A stretch of 64,000 nt of DNA from Cymbidium sinense (lineage: Eukaryota; Streptophyta; Magnoliopsida; Asparagales; Orchidaceae), in NCBI GenBank assembly GCA_021442155.1, contig CM038221.1, forward strand, positions 44,835,648-44,899,647, given 5' to 3'. The position numbers and the translations under genes are program-made. Shown here one piece after another: positions 1 through 12,300 of this stretch. Position 1 is the first letter of the stretch, and each line of letters begins with the position of its first letter. Under the pieces are notes generated by a model. The model did no database searches. It was given only the letters and a program-made list of their open reading frames with translations, and had not been told where the DNA came from.

Positions 1-3000
1 GCTTTTATTTAATTAATTAAATCATTAATTAACCTAGAACTTAGTAAAATCATAGTAATTACTATTGAGTTCTAAAAATTTTGATCAAGACCTCTTTATG
101 CTCAACTAATAAAGAGATTTTCAATGAAATCAAAATCACTAATTGGTTTAGGGGTATCTTGAGTGTAATTGATGATTTTGAGTTTTTCCTATAATTTTAT
201 TAGCCCTTAATTATAAGCTTAATTGTATTAGAATTTATAGGACATGCTTATTTCATGTTTATGCATTTTGAATAATTTTCTCATAGTTTTTAAGCTCATA
301 CTTAAGGCTTAATAAAATTTATGGACACTTTTGGGCTTAATTGATTAAATAAATAATTAACCATAATTAATTCATAAAAATCACTTAAATTACTTTTGAG
401 CCACTTAAAGAACAAAGATGGGTCAAGGGATGATTTTAATGATGTTCTTTCCTCTTTAGGATTAATTACCTCAAATTCTAAAAATCAATTGTAAATAAAT
501 TCAATTAGGCTTAAGAGTGCTTTTTTTAATGTGAATGTCTTGAAAAATTAATGAGTCTTGTTGACTTCATTTTTGGATGAAGTTAACATCATCTATAAAC
601 TACTAATTAAGACATCAAATCCTATATTAGGAGCCTTCTGATTAGGCACTTAGGACACTACTCTTGGTGATTTAGTGCGTCATTTTGAGGTTTGGCCTAA
701 CCCAATAAGACTGGGTAGACTAAAACCAAAACTAAATAAACATATTTAAATTGGAATTTAGATACAATTGAGCTTAAACCAAGGAAATTTAGATAATTAA
801 TATGATCATCCGATTTAGGCTCAAGAGGACCTAAAATTGAAAAAAAAATGAATTCAAACCAATTCAACTAAAATCATAAAATTCATTTCATGAATATGAA
901 TGGAGTCAAATCCAAATGAAATTCAAATGAATGTCAACCAATGAACATAGGGATGACTTATGTGGGCCCCACCAAGTCAAAGGTCAACCCACCATAATTT
1001 GATCAAATTAAATCATTCTAAATCCTTGGATTACCTCAATCAAAAGCTAAATACAATATGATTGAGTCAAGGTCTTTTGACTCAATGGGAATCAACCAAA
1101 TTCATTTAAGCCATAATGGATTAAGTGTTGAAATAAGCAAGCAACCAATTCTAAATTCATGAAGCCCATTAATTGGGGATATCATAAATGGATAAACAAA
1201 CATAATGAAACTTAATTATAAATTCACTCCATCAAATGGAACAAGCTAGATCAAACAAAAAAAGATACTTGAGTGATATAATTTAAGCCATTTGAACTCC
1301 AACATTGATTAATCACCTTGGAACATATCTAGACTCATCCTAAGATGAGTTTAGAATGATTGGAAGCCAAGACTAAGCAAGGTAAATGAGCTCAAGTCCA
1401 TTCAAAGAAAAGAATATACCATAGAGAAAGAGAAGGAAGCATGGAGATAAACTCTTTACCCAATCCATTCCCTCACCTCCACTCCTTAGTTCAACTACCT
1501 TAGACTGACCTCAATAAACTGACCACCCCTTGGAGAAAGCCTCCAAGAGTGGCAATAACTTTGGTCAGCCATGGTGGACTTCCCATTCCATATAGCTCTT
1601 GGACAAGAGTGGAAAAAAAAGAGAGAGCCCTTCTCAAGACAAATTAAGCCTTCCAACACATTCCTCAAGTGAAACGAAGGAGAGTGCACCCTTTCCGATC
1701 CCAACGTCACCAGCAAGCCGAAGTTCAACCGAAACCATCAGAAAATGATTGAAGCTTGGTCCATAGGATGATCCACAAGGAGAGAATCTAATTTCTTCTT
1801 CCTAAAGCTTCGCCAGATCCCCACGAAGTTTTCAAATCAACCCCACCAATAGAGATCACCACCAACGAGGTATGAAATCAAACCGATGCTTTAAGAAATT
1901 GGTTTTGGTCCTTCTCAAAATGAACTTGATCTCATGTGAGATCAAGCTATATAGATGCATTCCATTTTAGTCTTTGATGAATTTGCAATTGAAATCGAGT
2001 GATTTCATTGGCTAGATTGGCAAAAATCACCTTCATTTTACATACAGTGTTCAACTTTTGCTGTTGTTAAAGGAGATATAATCTCTATCGTCCGTTCCTT
2101 ATGTTATGAATGGATGGTTCCAATTTAGTCGCACGATCAATTTAAATTCTATAGGAATTGCAGGGTAAATCTTGAATTGTATCTGCATGGATCTAGGCCC
2201 AATGATACGCACCACATGGCAAACAACACCACATCAACACCGGTTGTTGTCCATCGCTTAAAATGGTAAAATCTGATTTTTGAATTAAAAAATTATTATA
2301 AAATAACTTAAAATTTAAAAAATCATATAAAATAAAATACTCAACCTAAAAAATGCAAATAAGGGCTCTATGGATTCATCTCATTGAGTGGAATCCATTA
2401 AACCCAGAATCACTATTTTTTATTTAGTAAATTTGGGTTAATTTAGGTTTAAATGAAAATAATCAAACTCAAATTAAATACAAGCCATTAATCCAACCGA
2501 TTTTAAACTTTTGGAAATTGAAACTAGGTTTAAAAAACACACTATAGATAATTTTTTCATGATTTATTGGAAATAAAATCTTAAAATATAAAAATTTCCA
2601 AGCCATAGACCGTAATTTAATAAAATAAAATAATATTAAAATAGGGAGATTAGGGAAAATTATAAAATTAAGTTAAATCATCATAATAAACCCTAATGAA
2701 CCTAAATATATCATTAGAACTCTTTGGAACCTTATAATTCCTAAAATGACTTGATTAAGCAATTAATTTAATTAAGTAATTCAATTATTGAATTTGAATT
2801 TCAAAATATCATAAAAAATCAACCAAATATCCAAAAATTTCAAATGAAGCTTCATTGGATACATCTTCTAGATTGATATATAGGAAAAGTAAAATCTCTA
2901 ATTAATGTTGCTTAATTTAGGTTTAATTTGATTTTTATTTATAAAAATAAAATTATAATTAGTTCCATATCATGCATTTTATCAAACTAAAATTTTAGAT

Positions 3001-4690
3001 AACTCAAATTAGCAACAAACCCCACTTGCCATAAAAATTTAAGAGGCAAATGATATCTCGATTGGAAGTTATCAAATTTCTTATCCTTAATTAATTTAAG
3101 TGAAATTTTTAAATCAAAAAATTATAAAATTTACATAAATTTATAAAATCACTTCAATTCACTTTTAATAAAACTCGAACACTTAAGAAAAATTCCTTAA
3201 GTCTCTAAAGTTAAAGAACTCAATTAATAAAATATTTAGGGTTTAAGGTTTAATGAAATAATTTAAAATATAGAATTTAATAAATCTTAAATCACTAAAT
3301 TCAATTAATAAATTGAAATTTAAACATTATTTAACCTTTGAACTTTACAATCAAACATGAAATCCATTAATATGGGAATCTCTTAAACCCATTTAGATTA
3401 ATGAATAATATAATTCTAAATGAAAATAAAAGTAGTAAATCAAATCAATTAAACTTAAACAACCTAAAAGTTTGAAATGGATTAGAATAGTTTTGATAGC
3501 TAAAATAGATAATTCCTTAGGCTACCTAGATCATGGTTAGTAAATAAAACTCCATCATAATAAGTTAAACTAAACGATAAAAACTCTAACATGTAATGTT
3601 ACATTAAGACTAATTAGTTAAATAAAGAATTCCTAAATAATAAAATTGAGGCTTCCTCCAAATTGGTTAGAAATAATTGAATTAATTATTTAAATTCTAT
3701 ATAAATGTTAATGAAGTGAATGAAAGAAGTCATAACTTGAAATCAATTACATTAATCCAAACTCATTAGAAAAATTAAATTATTAATGAAATGAATAAAT
3801 GAATTTAATTAGAATCAAATAAACTTAAATGATAAATTGAAAATATATAAATAAATAAATCATGAAATTGAAATATAATGGATCATTTAAAGGATGAAAT
3901 CAAAACCAAGCTTAAATTAAGATATTAATTTAATTCATTTAAGTTCATCCATACCAATAAACATTAAAAAAATAAACATAAACATAAACATAATGTAATA
4001 AATACAAGATCAATCCAAATTAATAAAATGAAATGAATTAAAATCAAACTTAAAATGAAAACTAAATCCATAATAATATAAACACTAATGAAACAAGTGA
4101 TAAGCCTAATTCAAATCAAATAAATCCAATCATTTGAAAATAAAGCAAACAAAATGAACATTAAATTCGGTCATGCTATATAGTTAAACTCTTAGATAAG
4201 ATTTAAGAAAACATATTAATTTTTGATCAAGGGTTATAAACCAAATGATCATAAATCAAACTAAGAAATATTTAATAAAATTAAAAGAAATAGAAAGAAG
4301 AATGAACCTAAATTAAATTTATAAATAAAATTAGAATATTAATCGAATCAAATCAAACACCAAATGACTTTTAGAGATACCTAAGATTTTAGGTATACTA
4401 TAGAAATGAAATTGAATTTCTCTTTCTTCAGGCATAGTTCACCATCTTAGAATGAAACTTCATCTTAGGATGAAGATCTAATTAGGGTTTAAGATGTTGA
4501 ATAGAATGAGTTAAAAGTAAAATTTATTCTTTATTCTTGAAAATTTAAATTTCATTTTAAGATAAAAAATAAAAATAAAATTAGAAATAAATTCATAAAT
4601 CAACTAAATTACTTAAATTAGAACCACTCAATGGAAAACTAAAAAAAAAAGAATAAAAGAACTTAAAAGAGTGAAAATAATGCCTTTAAT
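1..4690. other. AT-rich intergenic DNA, no gene seen
   Basis: Strongly AT-rich sequence with many short AT words and stops in all frames. About 1400-2270 is less AT-biased and has the texture of a decayed long LTR or leader, but I found no partner copy in the window. Nothing else can be supported here. Confidence 0.6.
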
Positions 4691-4694
4691 AATT

Positions 4695-6330
4695 AGAAAA
4701 CATACAATATATAGTATAGACACCCAAGGTCATAGGGCTATTGGTTCAAAGGAGGTCTTGATATCTTGAACTTTTAGTTTAATAATGACACGTACCTATG
4801 AAGTAAAAATATAAAAAAGTGAAAATTTCAAAATCAAATTAAACTAAACTTTGAAAATAAAAGTTAAAACTTAAACTTAAACTTAAAATGCATAGTAAAG
4901 TCATACCACATAAACCACTTATTCACATACTAGATTATTAGGTCATCAACCATAGATTTAAGTTAAGTTGATCTGTGATGCGATGTGAAATATTTTTATT
5001 ATTTTGTGATGTATTATTTTAGACTTGATAGGTATGATTATTTACTCGCTAGAATAGATGGTAGGACATTCTTTCTAATCAAACACTATTTTCTGCAGGG
5101 AGCTATGTTAAAAGGGGTTGTCATAATAAAAAAAATATAAATGATGTTTTCTTGTAAGCATGCAGTCCCTAAGCATAGCTTAATAAAATAGGTGGGTTTG
5201 GCAAGCAAGTAATGCTATGCCCCTATATTTGTAATATAGATGCTAGTGTACTGTGTATATTTCTTAATATTTATTTTGTTTGAGCTTAGAATTTGGTTAA
5301 AATCTATGGGGTCTAGAAATAGTAGGAGCTGACCCTACTAGTTGGTGGCCCCTTTTGAAGCTCGTCGAGATGATCTTGGAGAAAGATCCATAGATCTAGA
5401 CTTTTAGTTCTAGGCTAGGCTATATAAAGCCAGACCTTAACTACCCATTTTTCTCATTCTTTAGGGGTGTATAGTGGTACCCAGTCACATTAGCCTATTC
5501 TTCTTAATTAAATTTAGCGTGATTTATTTTGGGTGTGCAATAGAAATTGCTTGCTTTCTAGATTTCTTTTGTGTTTGTGTTTAGTGATGATTGAACATTA
5601 GGCTCTTAGGACAAATAAATTTTTACCCAACTTAAATCTAAATAACTTAAACAAAAATAAAGAAATTCTAAACTTCACACATAAATTAAAGTCTTAAGTG
5701 CAACTTAAAAGCAACTAAAAGTAATTAACTTTTGTGAATCATATTAACATATTGTTCAATATCCTTGAATTAGGCACTTTACTTATTGCACAAAAGAGGC
5801 ATCTGACCTTTGAGAATGACCACCTTCTTGGGGAAGTGTGCTTTCTTATTTTGATTTGGCCCATGATTATTTTTAACTACATCTCATTGTAAGCTTAAAT
5901 TGCACACCCCAAAAGCCTTAAATGAATTATGAGTTAAAATATTTAAAATAAAAAATTGTTACATTAGTAGGAGCATATCATACTTAATATAATTCTAGGG
6001 ATTATGGGGTGAGTTTAGGTTCCTAAATTCTTTTCTAAAATATAACTGCTTAGCCATCTTGCATACATAAGATTGACAATATGGATTTAAAAATTTATTT
6101 ATGTGGTATTAGCTGGCAGCCCTTTCAAGTGGGTGATAAGTCTAAAAGAGTTAGAGATACGTTCATTTCCTCAAGAGAGAGAAAGAGCCAATGATTTCCA
6201 AAAGTTGAACTAGGTCGAGCCTATGACTTGTGTCAGAAGCACTTATAGACTTAGGTTCTGAAGCATCCTTATATGAATAAGTCTTTAACCTTAGGCATTT
6301 CTGTAGTCTTGTACTACTAGAATCTAAGTC
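4695..6330 (+). repeat. Dispersed repeat R1, copy 1
   Basis: This stretch aligns by eye, in order, with 7110-9258. Shared landmarks are a ~95-bp module with an aggaggtcttgatatc core (4700-4796), a cataccacataa segment near 4903, a ggtgggtttggcaagcaag segment near 5192 and an atctgacctttgagaatgac segment near 5801. Offset to copy 2 is about 3.1-3.2 kb. Divergence is high, with many indels. No coding capacity is seen. It may be part of a long LTR or a non-autonomous element; the class is not resolved. Confidence 0.6.
4700..4796 (+). repeat. R1 module A, copy A1
   Basis: A ~95-bp word reading tatagtatagacacccaagg, then ggaggtcttgatatcttgaa, then taatgacacgtacct. The same word recurs at 7128-7222 and 7353-7460, and inverted at 63187-63290 and 63428-63535. 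It is better conserved than the surrounding R1 sequence. Confidence 0.7.
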
Positions 6331-7109
6331 CTAAATTTTTAATAAAATACAAATCCAAATCTCAATAAATTTAATATCAAAAATATAAAGCCCAATGATA
6401 GGATAGTTGAAATTCCTATTGGGTATCTCAGTATCTATATGCATTTCTTACTTTATCTCAATTAGCTTAAAAAGGAGCTCTTCCCCCTTTAAAGTGTTCC
6501 CTTTTGAAATTCCAATTTAACCATCCTTTAGAATTAACTTTAAAATCAATGAAAATAAAAGCCTTTTCCTTTAATCAAAAATATTCTTTGGAAAAGATCT
6601 TCATTGCTAAAATGTAATTAACTAAAGGGGCTTGCTTATAGGGAACTATGATCGCTCCTACTTTTTCATGTAGTGCAAGGGAAGAATCTCTGGAATATTA
6701 ATAAGACCCATTAACTTTAGGAGTCCATGTTTAAGTAATCAAATCTGTAATATGATAACATATTTATTTTCTGAGATAATATATTTATTCTTTAATGATG
6801 AATTTGAATACCTAAATAAGAAATTCTAAAATATATGTGTTGTCAAAATTTTCATACAAGTCCAAATGGGTCATTTGGTGGAGTTTAATTATTTTGCTTT
6901 AATTATTCATAAATTTGTATTTCATGTATTCATGCATTCATGTTTTCAAAATAAAAAAAAGATTGCATTTAATTGTGCCATCATTGAATTAAATAGTTTT
7001 GTTATTATCACTAGTACATCTCAAATTATTTTTTAATTAATTAAAAGATATTTATTAACCCAAATATAAATTGATATGAATAATTAAGAGTTAAATTTAA
7101 TTCCTATAT
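6331..7109. other. AT-rich spacer between R1 copies
   Basis: AT-rich sequence between the two left-hand R1 copies. No ORF, RNA gene or recognised element. Confidence 0.5.
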
Positions 7110-7127
7110 GTATAAGCTACAATTTGA

Positions 7128-7222
7128 AAAGTATATAGCCTAGAAACTCGAAGTCAAGGGCTACTAGTCCAAAGGAGGTCTCGATATCTCATACCTTTGG
7201 TCTAACAACGATACGTACCTTG
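7128..7222 (+). repeat. R1 module A, copy A2
   Basis: Reads tagaaactcgaagtcaaggg, then aaaggaggtctcgatatctc, then acaacgatacgtacctt. Closest to A1 at 4700-4796. Confidence 0.7.
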
Positions 7223-7352
7223 AGATTTGGGGTGAAATATACATTAAGGTTAAATCATTTTCACTCATATGTTTGAATATTCTAAGAGTTTTATAATTTC
7301 ATTCTTATGTCCATATATATATATATATATATACATGCATATGCATATGAAT

Positions 7353-7460
7353 TGATAAGTATGTAGTCTGGACATCCTAAGAGCACGAGACTTTAAGTAT
7401 TCCCAAGAGGGTCTTTGATAACCTCACTTTCCTAGTTCAATAACGGCACATACTTATATA
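7353..7460 (+). repeat. R1 module A, copy A3
   Basis: Reads tagtctggacatcctaagag, cacgagactttaagtattcc and tcaataacggcacatac. It matches the reverse complement of 63428-63535 almost word for word, so A3 and the right-flank copies form one subtype. Confidence 0.75.
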
Positions 7461-9258
7461 AATTCAATATACTAATGTGTATATATATATATATATATAT
7501 GATATAATTGAATTATTTTCTTCTATAAAATTCATGCATCATATTTTATATAATACAAACTATATGTATTAGTTCATTCATGCATCAAGTGTGAAATAAT
7601 TAAAAGATATATGTATATTTATTAAATTTAGTTATTCAACTAAGTATATTATTTAATTGAATGGATATTGAGGAATAATGAAGTAAAGTAAAGAAAATGG
7701 CATTAAATTAACAACAATTTGATTTTATTAATCTTAATATACCTTCTATGTTTAAATAAAATCACTTAAAGTCAATTTCAAGCATATAGTCTAATAAAAA
7801 CATTTATAACATTTTATTAAGAAGATTAAAAATCATAAACATTCATCTCTTAGATTTAACCTAAGATTAAGGTGGATTTTACTCTTTTCTCTATTTATAA
7901 CTACAAATCAAAATGAAACCCAAAACGAAATTAAAGGTTTAAGTCTAAAACCCATTTTAATTTATTAATTATATAAACAACAATTATTTTTAATAAAGAA
8001 CTTAAACACCTATCACTAAAAAATTCTAAACATTAAATCTCAATTATGACATACCACACCTAAGCACACACATTAGAATACTATGTCGCCAATCATACTC
8101 TTAAGTTAGGCTGGTGCTTGTTATGATGATGTGATATTTTATTTGATGTAATATTTTAGGATGTTAGGATTGATTGTACGTAGTTTGGATGTTAGGAGGA
8201 GATTAGACTAATGATATTTTCTACAATCGAGTGTGCTTAAGGCTCTACTATAATAATAAAAATATAGATGTTTCTTATTTGCAAGTGTTGCTTAAGTTCC
8301 TATGCATAATCCATTAAGATGGGTGGGCTTGGTAACCCAAAGCAGGATGCTAAGTCTAATGTATGAAATATAATTGCTCAACTTGAATGTTTGTTAAGCT
8401 AATCTCTATTTTGTAGGTGTAGTTAGATGTTCATTTCATAAAAAAAATATATTTTTTGTAATAAGATTAGGATTAAAGCCATAGGGTTTAGAATGTGTAG
8501 TGGCTAAGAGGCTTAAGACTTGAGAGACCCTGTGATGCTTGGAGTACAAACTCATTGAGTGAACAAGAAGAAGAAGAAGAAGAATTGAAGACCCTATAGA
8601 TTTATTTTAATTTGTAAATTAATTATAATTTAGGTTGCATAAGCATAGATCTCAACTACCCAATTTCTTTTCTTCATCTTGTACCTGCAGACCAACCTTT
8701 CATTCTTTTAAGCGATTGATGTTTGATTATTGTGTTTACAATAATTGTGTAATACAAATGACTTTCTTTTCATAGATTTTTTAAAAGTTTGAATGTTTAC
8801 TATTTGGCTTGGATACAATAAGCTCTTTAGTAAATGTAATTTTTTTATGCTAACTAAATAACTTTAATGAAATTTTAATAATTTATGACCTCACTCTAAA
8901 GCCTATAATTTAAATCAAAGAAATAAAATATTTAGCAACCCCTTAACTATATGGTTGAATGTTATAACAACATGCATACATATTATCTTGTAAATAGGGG
9001 TCTCAACTTTTGCAAGATAAGGGACAAGGCTTGACCTTTGAGAGCAGTTCCTTGTAGTGAGAACTCCACTTCTCATTGATTTAGCCTATAATTGTATTTA
9101 ATCATGCAATAGGCATAAACTTTCCCAATCCTGAGTATAAAATAACTAGTCAAAATAAAATAAAATTTATAAATTTATTGCATTAGTCTAAGTCATAATT
9201 TGCACACTAATCAAGATTTAGTCTCTTAATGAGTGAGTTTATGAATCTAGATTCTTTT

Positions 9259-9358
9259 NNNNNNNNNNNNNNNNNNNNNNNNNNNNNNNNNNNNNNNNNN
9301 NNNNNNNNNNNNNNNNNNNNNNNNNNNNNNNNNNNNNNNNNNNNNNNNNNNNNNNNNN
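9259..9358. other. Scaffold gap (100 N)
   Basis: Exactly 100 N, the usual placeholder for a gap of unknown size. It interrupts R1 copy 2. Any reading across it is artificial. Confidence 0.99.
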
Positions 9359-10799
9359 TCCTAATCATTCTCACTTATCATTTTGTATTAACAATGATTA
9401 ATCATTCTTAATTACTTAATTTTTACTATTTGGCATTTTTAATAATTATTAAATTACTTAAAGGGGGTAATTAAGATTTGAATTTAAAATTCTCCCAATT
9501 ACATGGATAATAAATCCCAAGAAAATTATGAGAGGTATATGACATCCCGTAGAAGTAACCCACCAAATTTGGAGTCAATTGGCCAAGTAATTAAGCCTTA
9601 ATTAGGGTAGTTAGCTTAAACTTCAAACCCTAATTAAGCTATGTTCACTATTTAAACATTAGGGATATTATTTTTATTAAATTCTTCTCTGTTTACCCTT
9701 TCCAAAATGGGTTTACACATAGTTTTTGGATTTTTTTCTATAATTAGTTATGATTTTTTGAAGTTCTAGATAATTCACATTTTAAACACTAATTAACCTC
9801 CAACCGGTGCCGCAGCGTAGGAGTGCGACAATGCTTTCCACATGGTGCCAAGGGATAAGTTATTTAAAAATATCCCCAGGTGAGTTAGCGGCGGACATGG
9901 ATTCGTCCTCACCGTCCTATCTCGAATCACACTGTGAAGATTAATCCCATGGTTCCTATTGGATTAAATAAAAATCTAATATTAAATCACGGTCATTTAT
10001 TTTAATCATGCAAAATGGACAGCGGATGATCCTTCGTCCCGAGTGCTGGAAGACAGACACTGTTCGCCTTTCATCGCTTGATCTGAGCTCGTTGGAGCTC
10101 ATGGGACATTGGGATTAACTCCAAAACATGTGGAGAAGATATCTAAGGAGATCCTACGATGAAAATCACATGAAATCACAAATCTTTCATAAAAGGCCAA
10201 CACTTAATGGACTTTCTATGATTTTGCTATAATTTATCTCGCCGGAGCTCAAGACTAGTGGTCCGTTGACTGAGGTAGCTTCGTCTTGATAAGTTGAAAC
10301 CCAATTGAGAAGCTCTTGAGTTGCCTCCACTCGATTTATGGACCAAAGCTCACGTTGGTCTAGCGTGTCGGTTTGGTGATTGAATCAATTGGGAATCAAT
10401 TTGTTTTGACTCGTTAGAGCTTAAGGAAGGTGTGGGAAGAGTTACTTTGAGTTTGGTGGAGTTTATGTGAGATTGGGCCGACAGGCTGATTTCATGGCTT
10501 AGGTCTGGGATGATGGGGAGCTTGCAGGGATTGGTAGAAGCTCTAGGGATGCTCACAATCACTTAAGAAAACTCTTTGTGTTGTTTGGATTAGATTGGGA
10601 GGAGTATACCCTCCTCCCTAAGTGATCTGATGGTTGGGATGATTTCAGCTTTTGGCAGTCATCCGACCGAGGTAGGTGGCCAGAGATGTCAGTGAGGGGC
10701 GAGGTGGAGGCTCTTGAGGGGTTGAGGCAGCTGCAAGGGCTGGCAAGGTGTGTACCTCCTCCTCTAATTGTTCTAATGGGGAGCCATGAGTAAACTCAC
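9359..10799. other. Unassigned, repeat-like DNA
   Basis: AT-rich until about 9780, then noticeably richer in G and C, with phrases such as ggtgccgcagcgtaggagtg near 9806 and ctcgccggagctc near 10238. The texture is that of a retrotransposon LTR or leader. I see no LTR ends, primer-binding site or coding motif, and no second copy in the window. Confidence 0.4.
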
Positions 10800-12300
10800 C
10801 CTATCTTGACCCAACGTTGAACCCAATAGGGTTCAGCCTTGGGTTAGGTGGATCAGTGGTCCTAGTGTCCAGACTGAGCTAAGGGGGGCTGTCATGGGTT
10901 GATGAGTGGGAGAGACCATCCAAATATGGATTTTATCCCATTTGGGTGGGTTGGTCCAATGGGGTTTTGACCCTGGGTCCACCATGGGTTGGGTTCATTT
11001 GGGTTGACTATGGTGACCCAATGATGGGTCATGCTAAGTTTGGTTGGGTTTGGCCTTAGTTTGGATGGGTTTGGCTCAATTTGACCAATATGGGTCAAAT
11101 TGGGTTCACTGGTTAGGTTGACCAGTTGGTCAAATTGGATCAAATTGGTGGCTTGGGTAAGTTCAAATGATCATTTGGAATGTTTTGGCTCAATTGGTTT
11201 GGTTTAATTTGAAGTGGATTTGATTTTGGCTCATATGGGTTCATATGGGTCAAATGGTGAGATTGACCAATTTGGTCAAATTGTCCAAATTGGCTTGGGT
11301 GGAGGATTGGTTTAGGTTCAATTGATCATTTGAGAATGATTGTAGGTATTGGTTTGAATTAATTTGGATTTGGGAATGATTTGATTCAATTTGACTATTT
11401 TTGGTCAATTTAGGCTAAATGTGTTAATTGGGTTGGTTTGATCAAATTGGGTTCAATTGAAGGTTGGATCATGTTCGATAATCAATTTATAATTGATTAT
11501 AGGCATTGGTTTCAATCAATTTGGTTTAGAATGAGATTTTGGCCAACTTGGGTCAACTTAGGTCAAGAAAAATTAGCTTGGTTTGATTCAATTAGTGGTT
11601 AAGTTATGTTTAATGATCAATTTATGGTTGATAGGAATCATTGGTTGGATGGGATAAAGTTTGATTCATTTTGATCCATATGGGTTAATTGGGTCAACTT
11701 GGATCAGCTTGGATCAAGTGATCAAATCGGCTTGGCTTGACTCTATTTATTGTAATTGGTCAATCAAGGATGATCAACAATCATTGTACAAGAGATTGGA
11801 TGGGTTGATTCAATTCATTTTGGGTTGGATTGAAGTTTGGATCACATTGGTCCTTTAGGTCACTTTGGGTCAAGTAGACCAAATGGGTTAATTGAGTTGG
11901 ATTAGGTTGAATTGAGTTTGATGATTGGTTTAGGATTGATTGATGGCTTTGATTACAATTGATTTGGATTTAATTGGATTTTAGCTCATTTGTACCCTTT
12001 AGGTCAAATGGGCTAACTTGATTTGGTTTGGTTCAATTGGTTTAGTTATGAGTCTTAGAAGGGTTTTAAATAGAGTTTTGAATGGTTGTAGTGCTTTTGT
12101 GAAAATCAATTATATTCGGTTCAATTGAATGAGATTTGAGTTGGATCCAAAGGATGATGGTGGACTTGGTTTAGATTAAGGGTTAAGTTAATTTGGCTTG
12201 GAGTTTGGTTAGAAAATAAACTCAATTTGGGGTTGGTTATGTTGGCTTGAGGTTGGTTTTGGATAAGTGGATAGATTATTGTTTTGGCCATGGGATAGGT
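10800..12300 (+). repeat. G/T-skewed degenerate short-word repeat
   Basis: About 1.5 kb whose plus strand is very rich in G and T and poor in C, built from endlessly varied words like ttgggtcaa, ggtttggttcaattgg and tgatcaattt. There is no fixed period, so it is a cryptically simple tract rather than a clean tandem array. Readings through it give low-complexity Asn/Pro/Leu or Trp/Ile-rich peptides and are not genes. Confidence 0.7.

Larger units (their letters stand above)
7110..9258 (+). repeat. Dispersed repeat R1, copy 2 (cut by gap)
   Basis: Second R1 copy, collinear with 4695-6330. It holds two module-A words about 230 bp apart, separated by (TA)n tracts at 7315-7332 and 7481-7501. Then come the ataccacacctaagcacaca, gatgggtgggcttggtaac and gcttgacctttgagagcag segments matching copy 1. 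A (GAA)n run lies at 8566-8583. It runs into the N gap at 9259. Confidence 0.6.

Noticed and set aside
1495..1728. 77-residue minus frame
   Set aside because: No domain, no conserved partner, and set in repeat-like DNA; not enough to call a gene.
10892..11143. 83-residue Asn/Pro-rich minus frame
   Set aside because: Reading of the G/T-skewed cryptic repeat.
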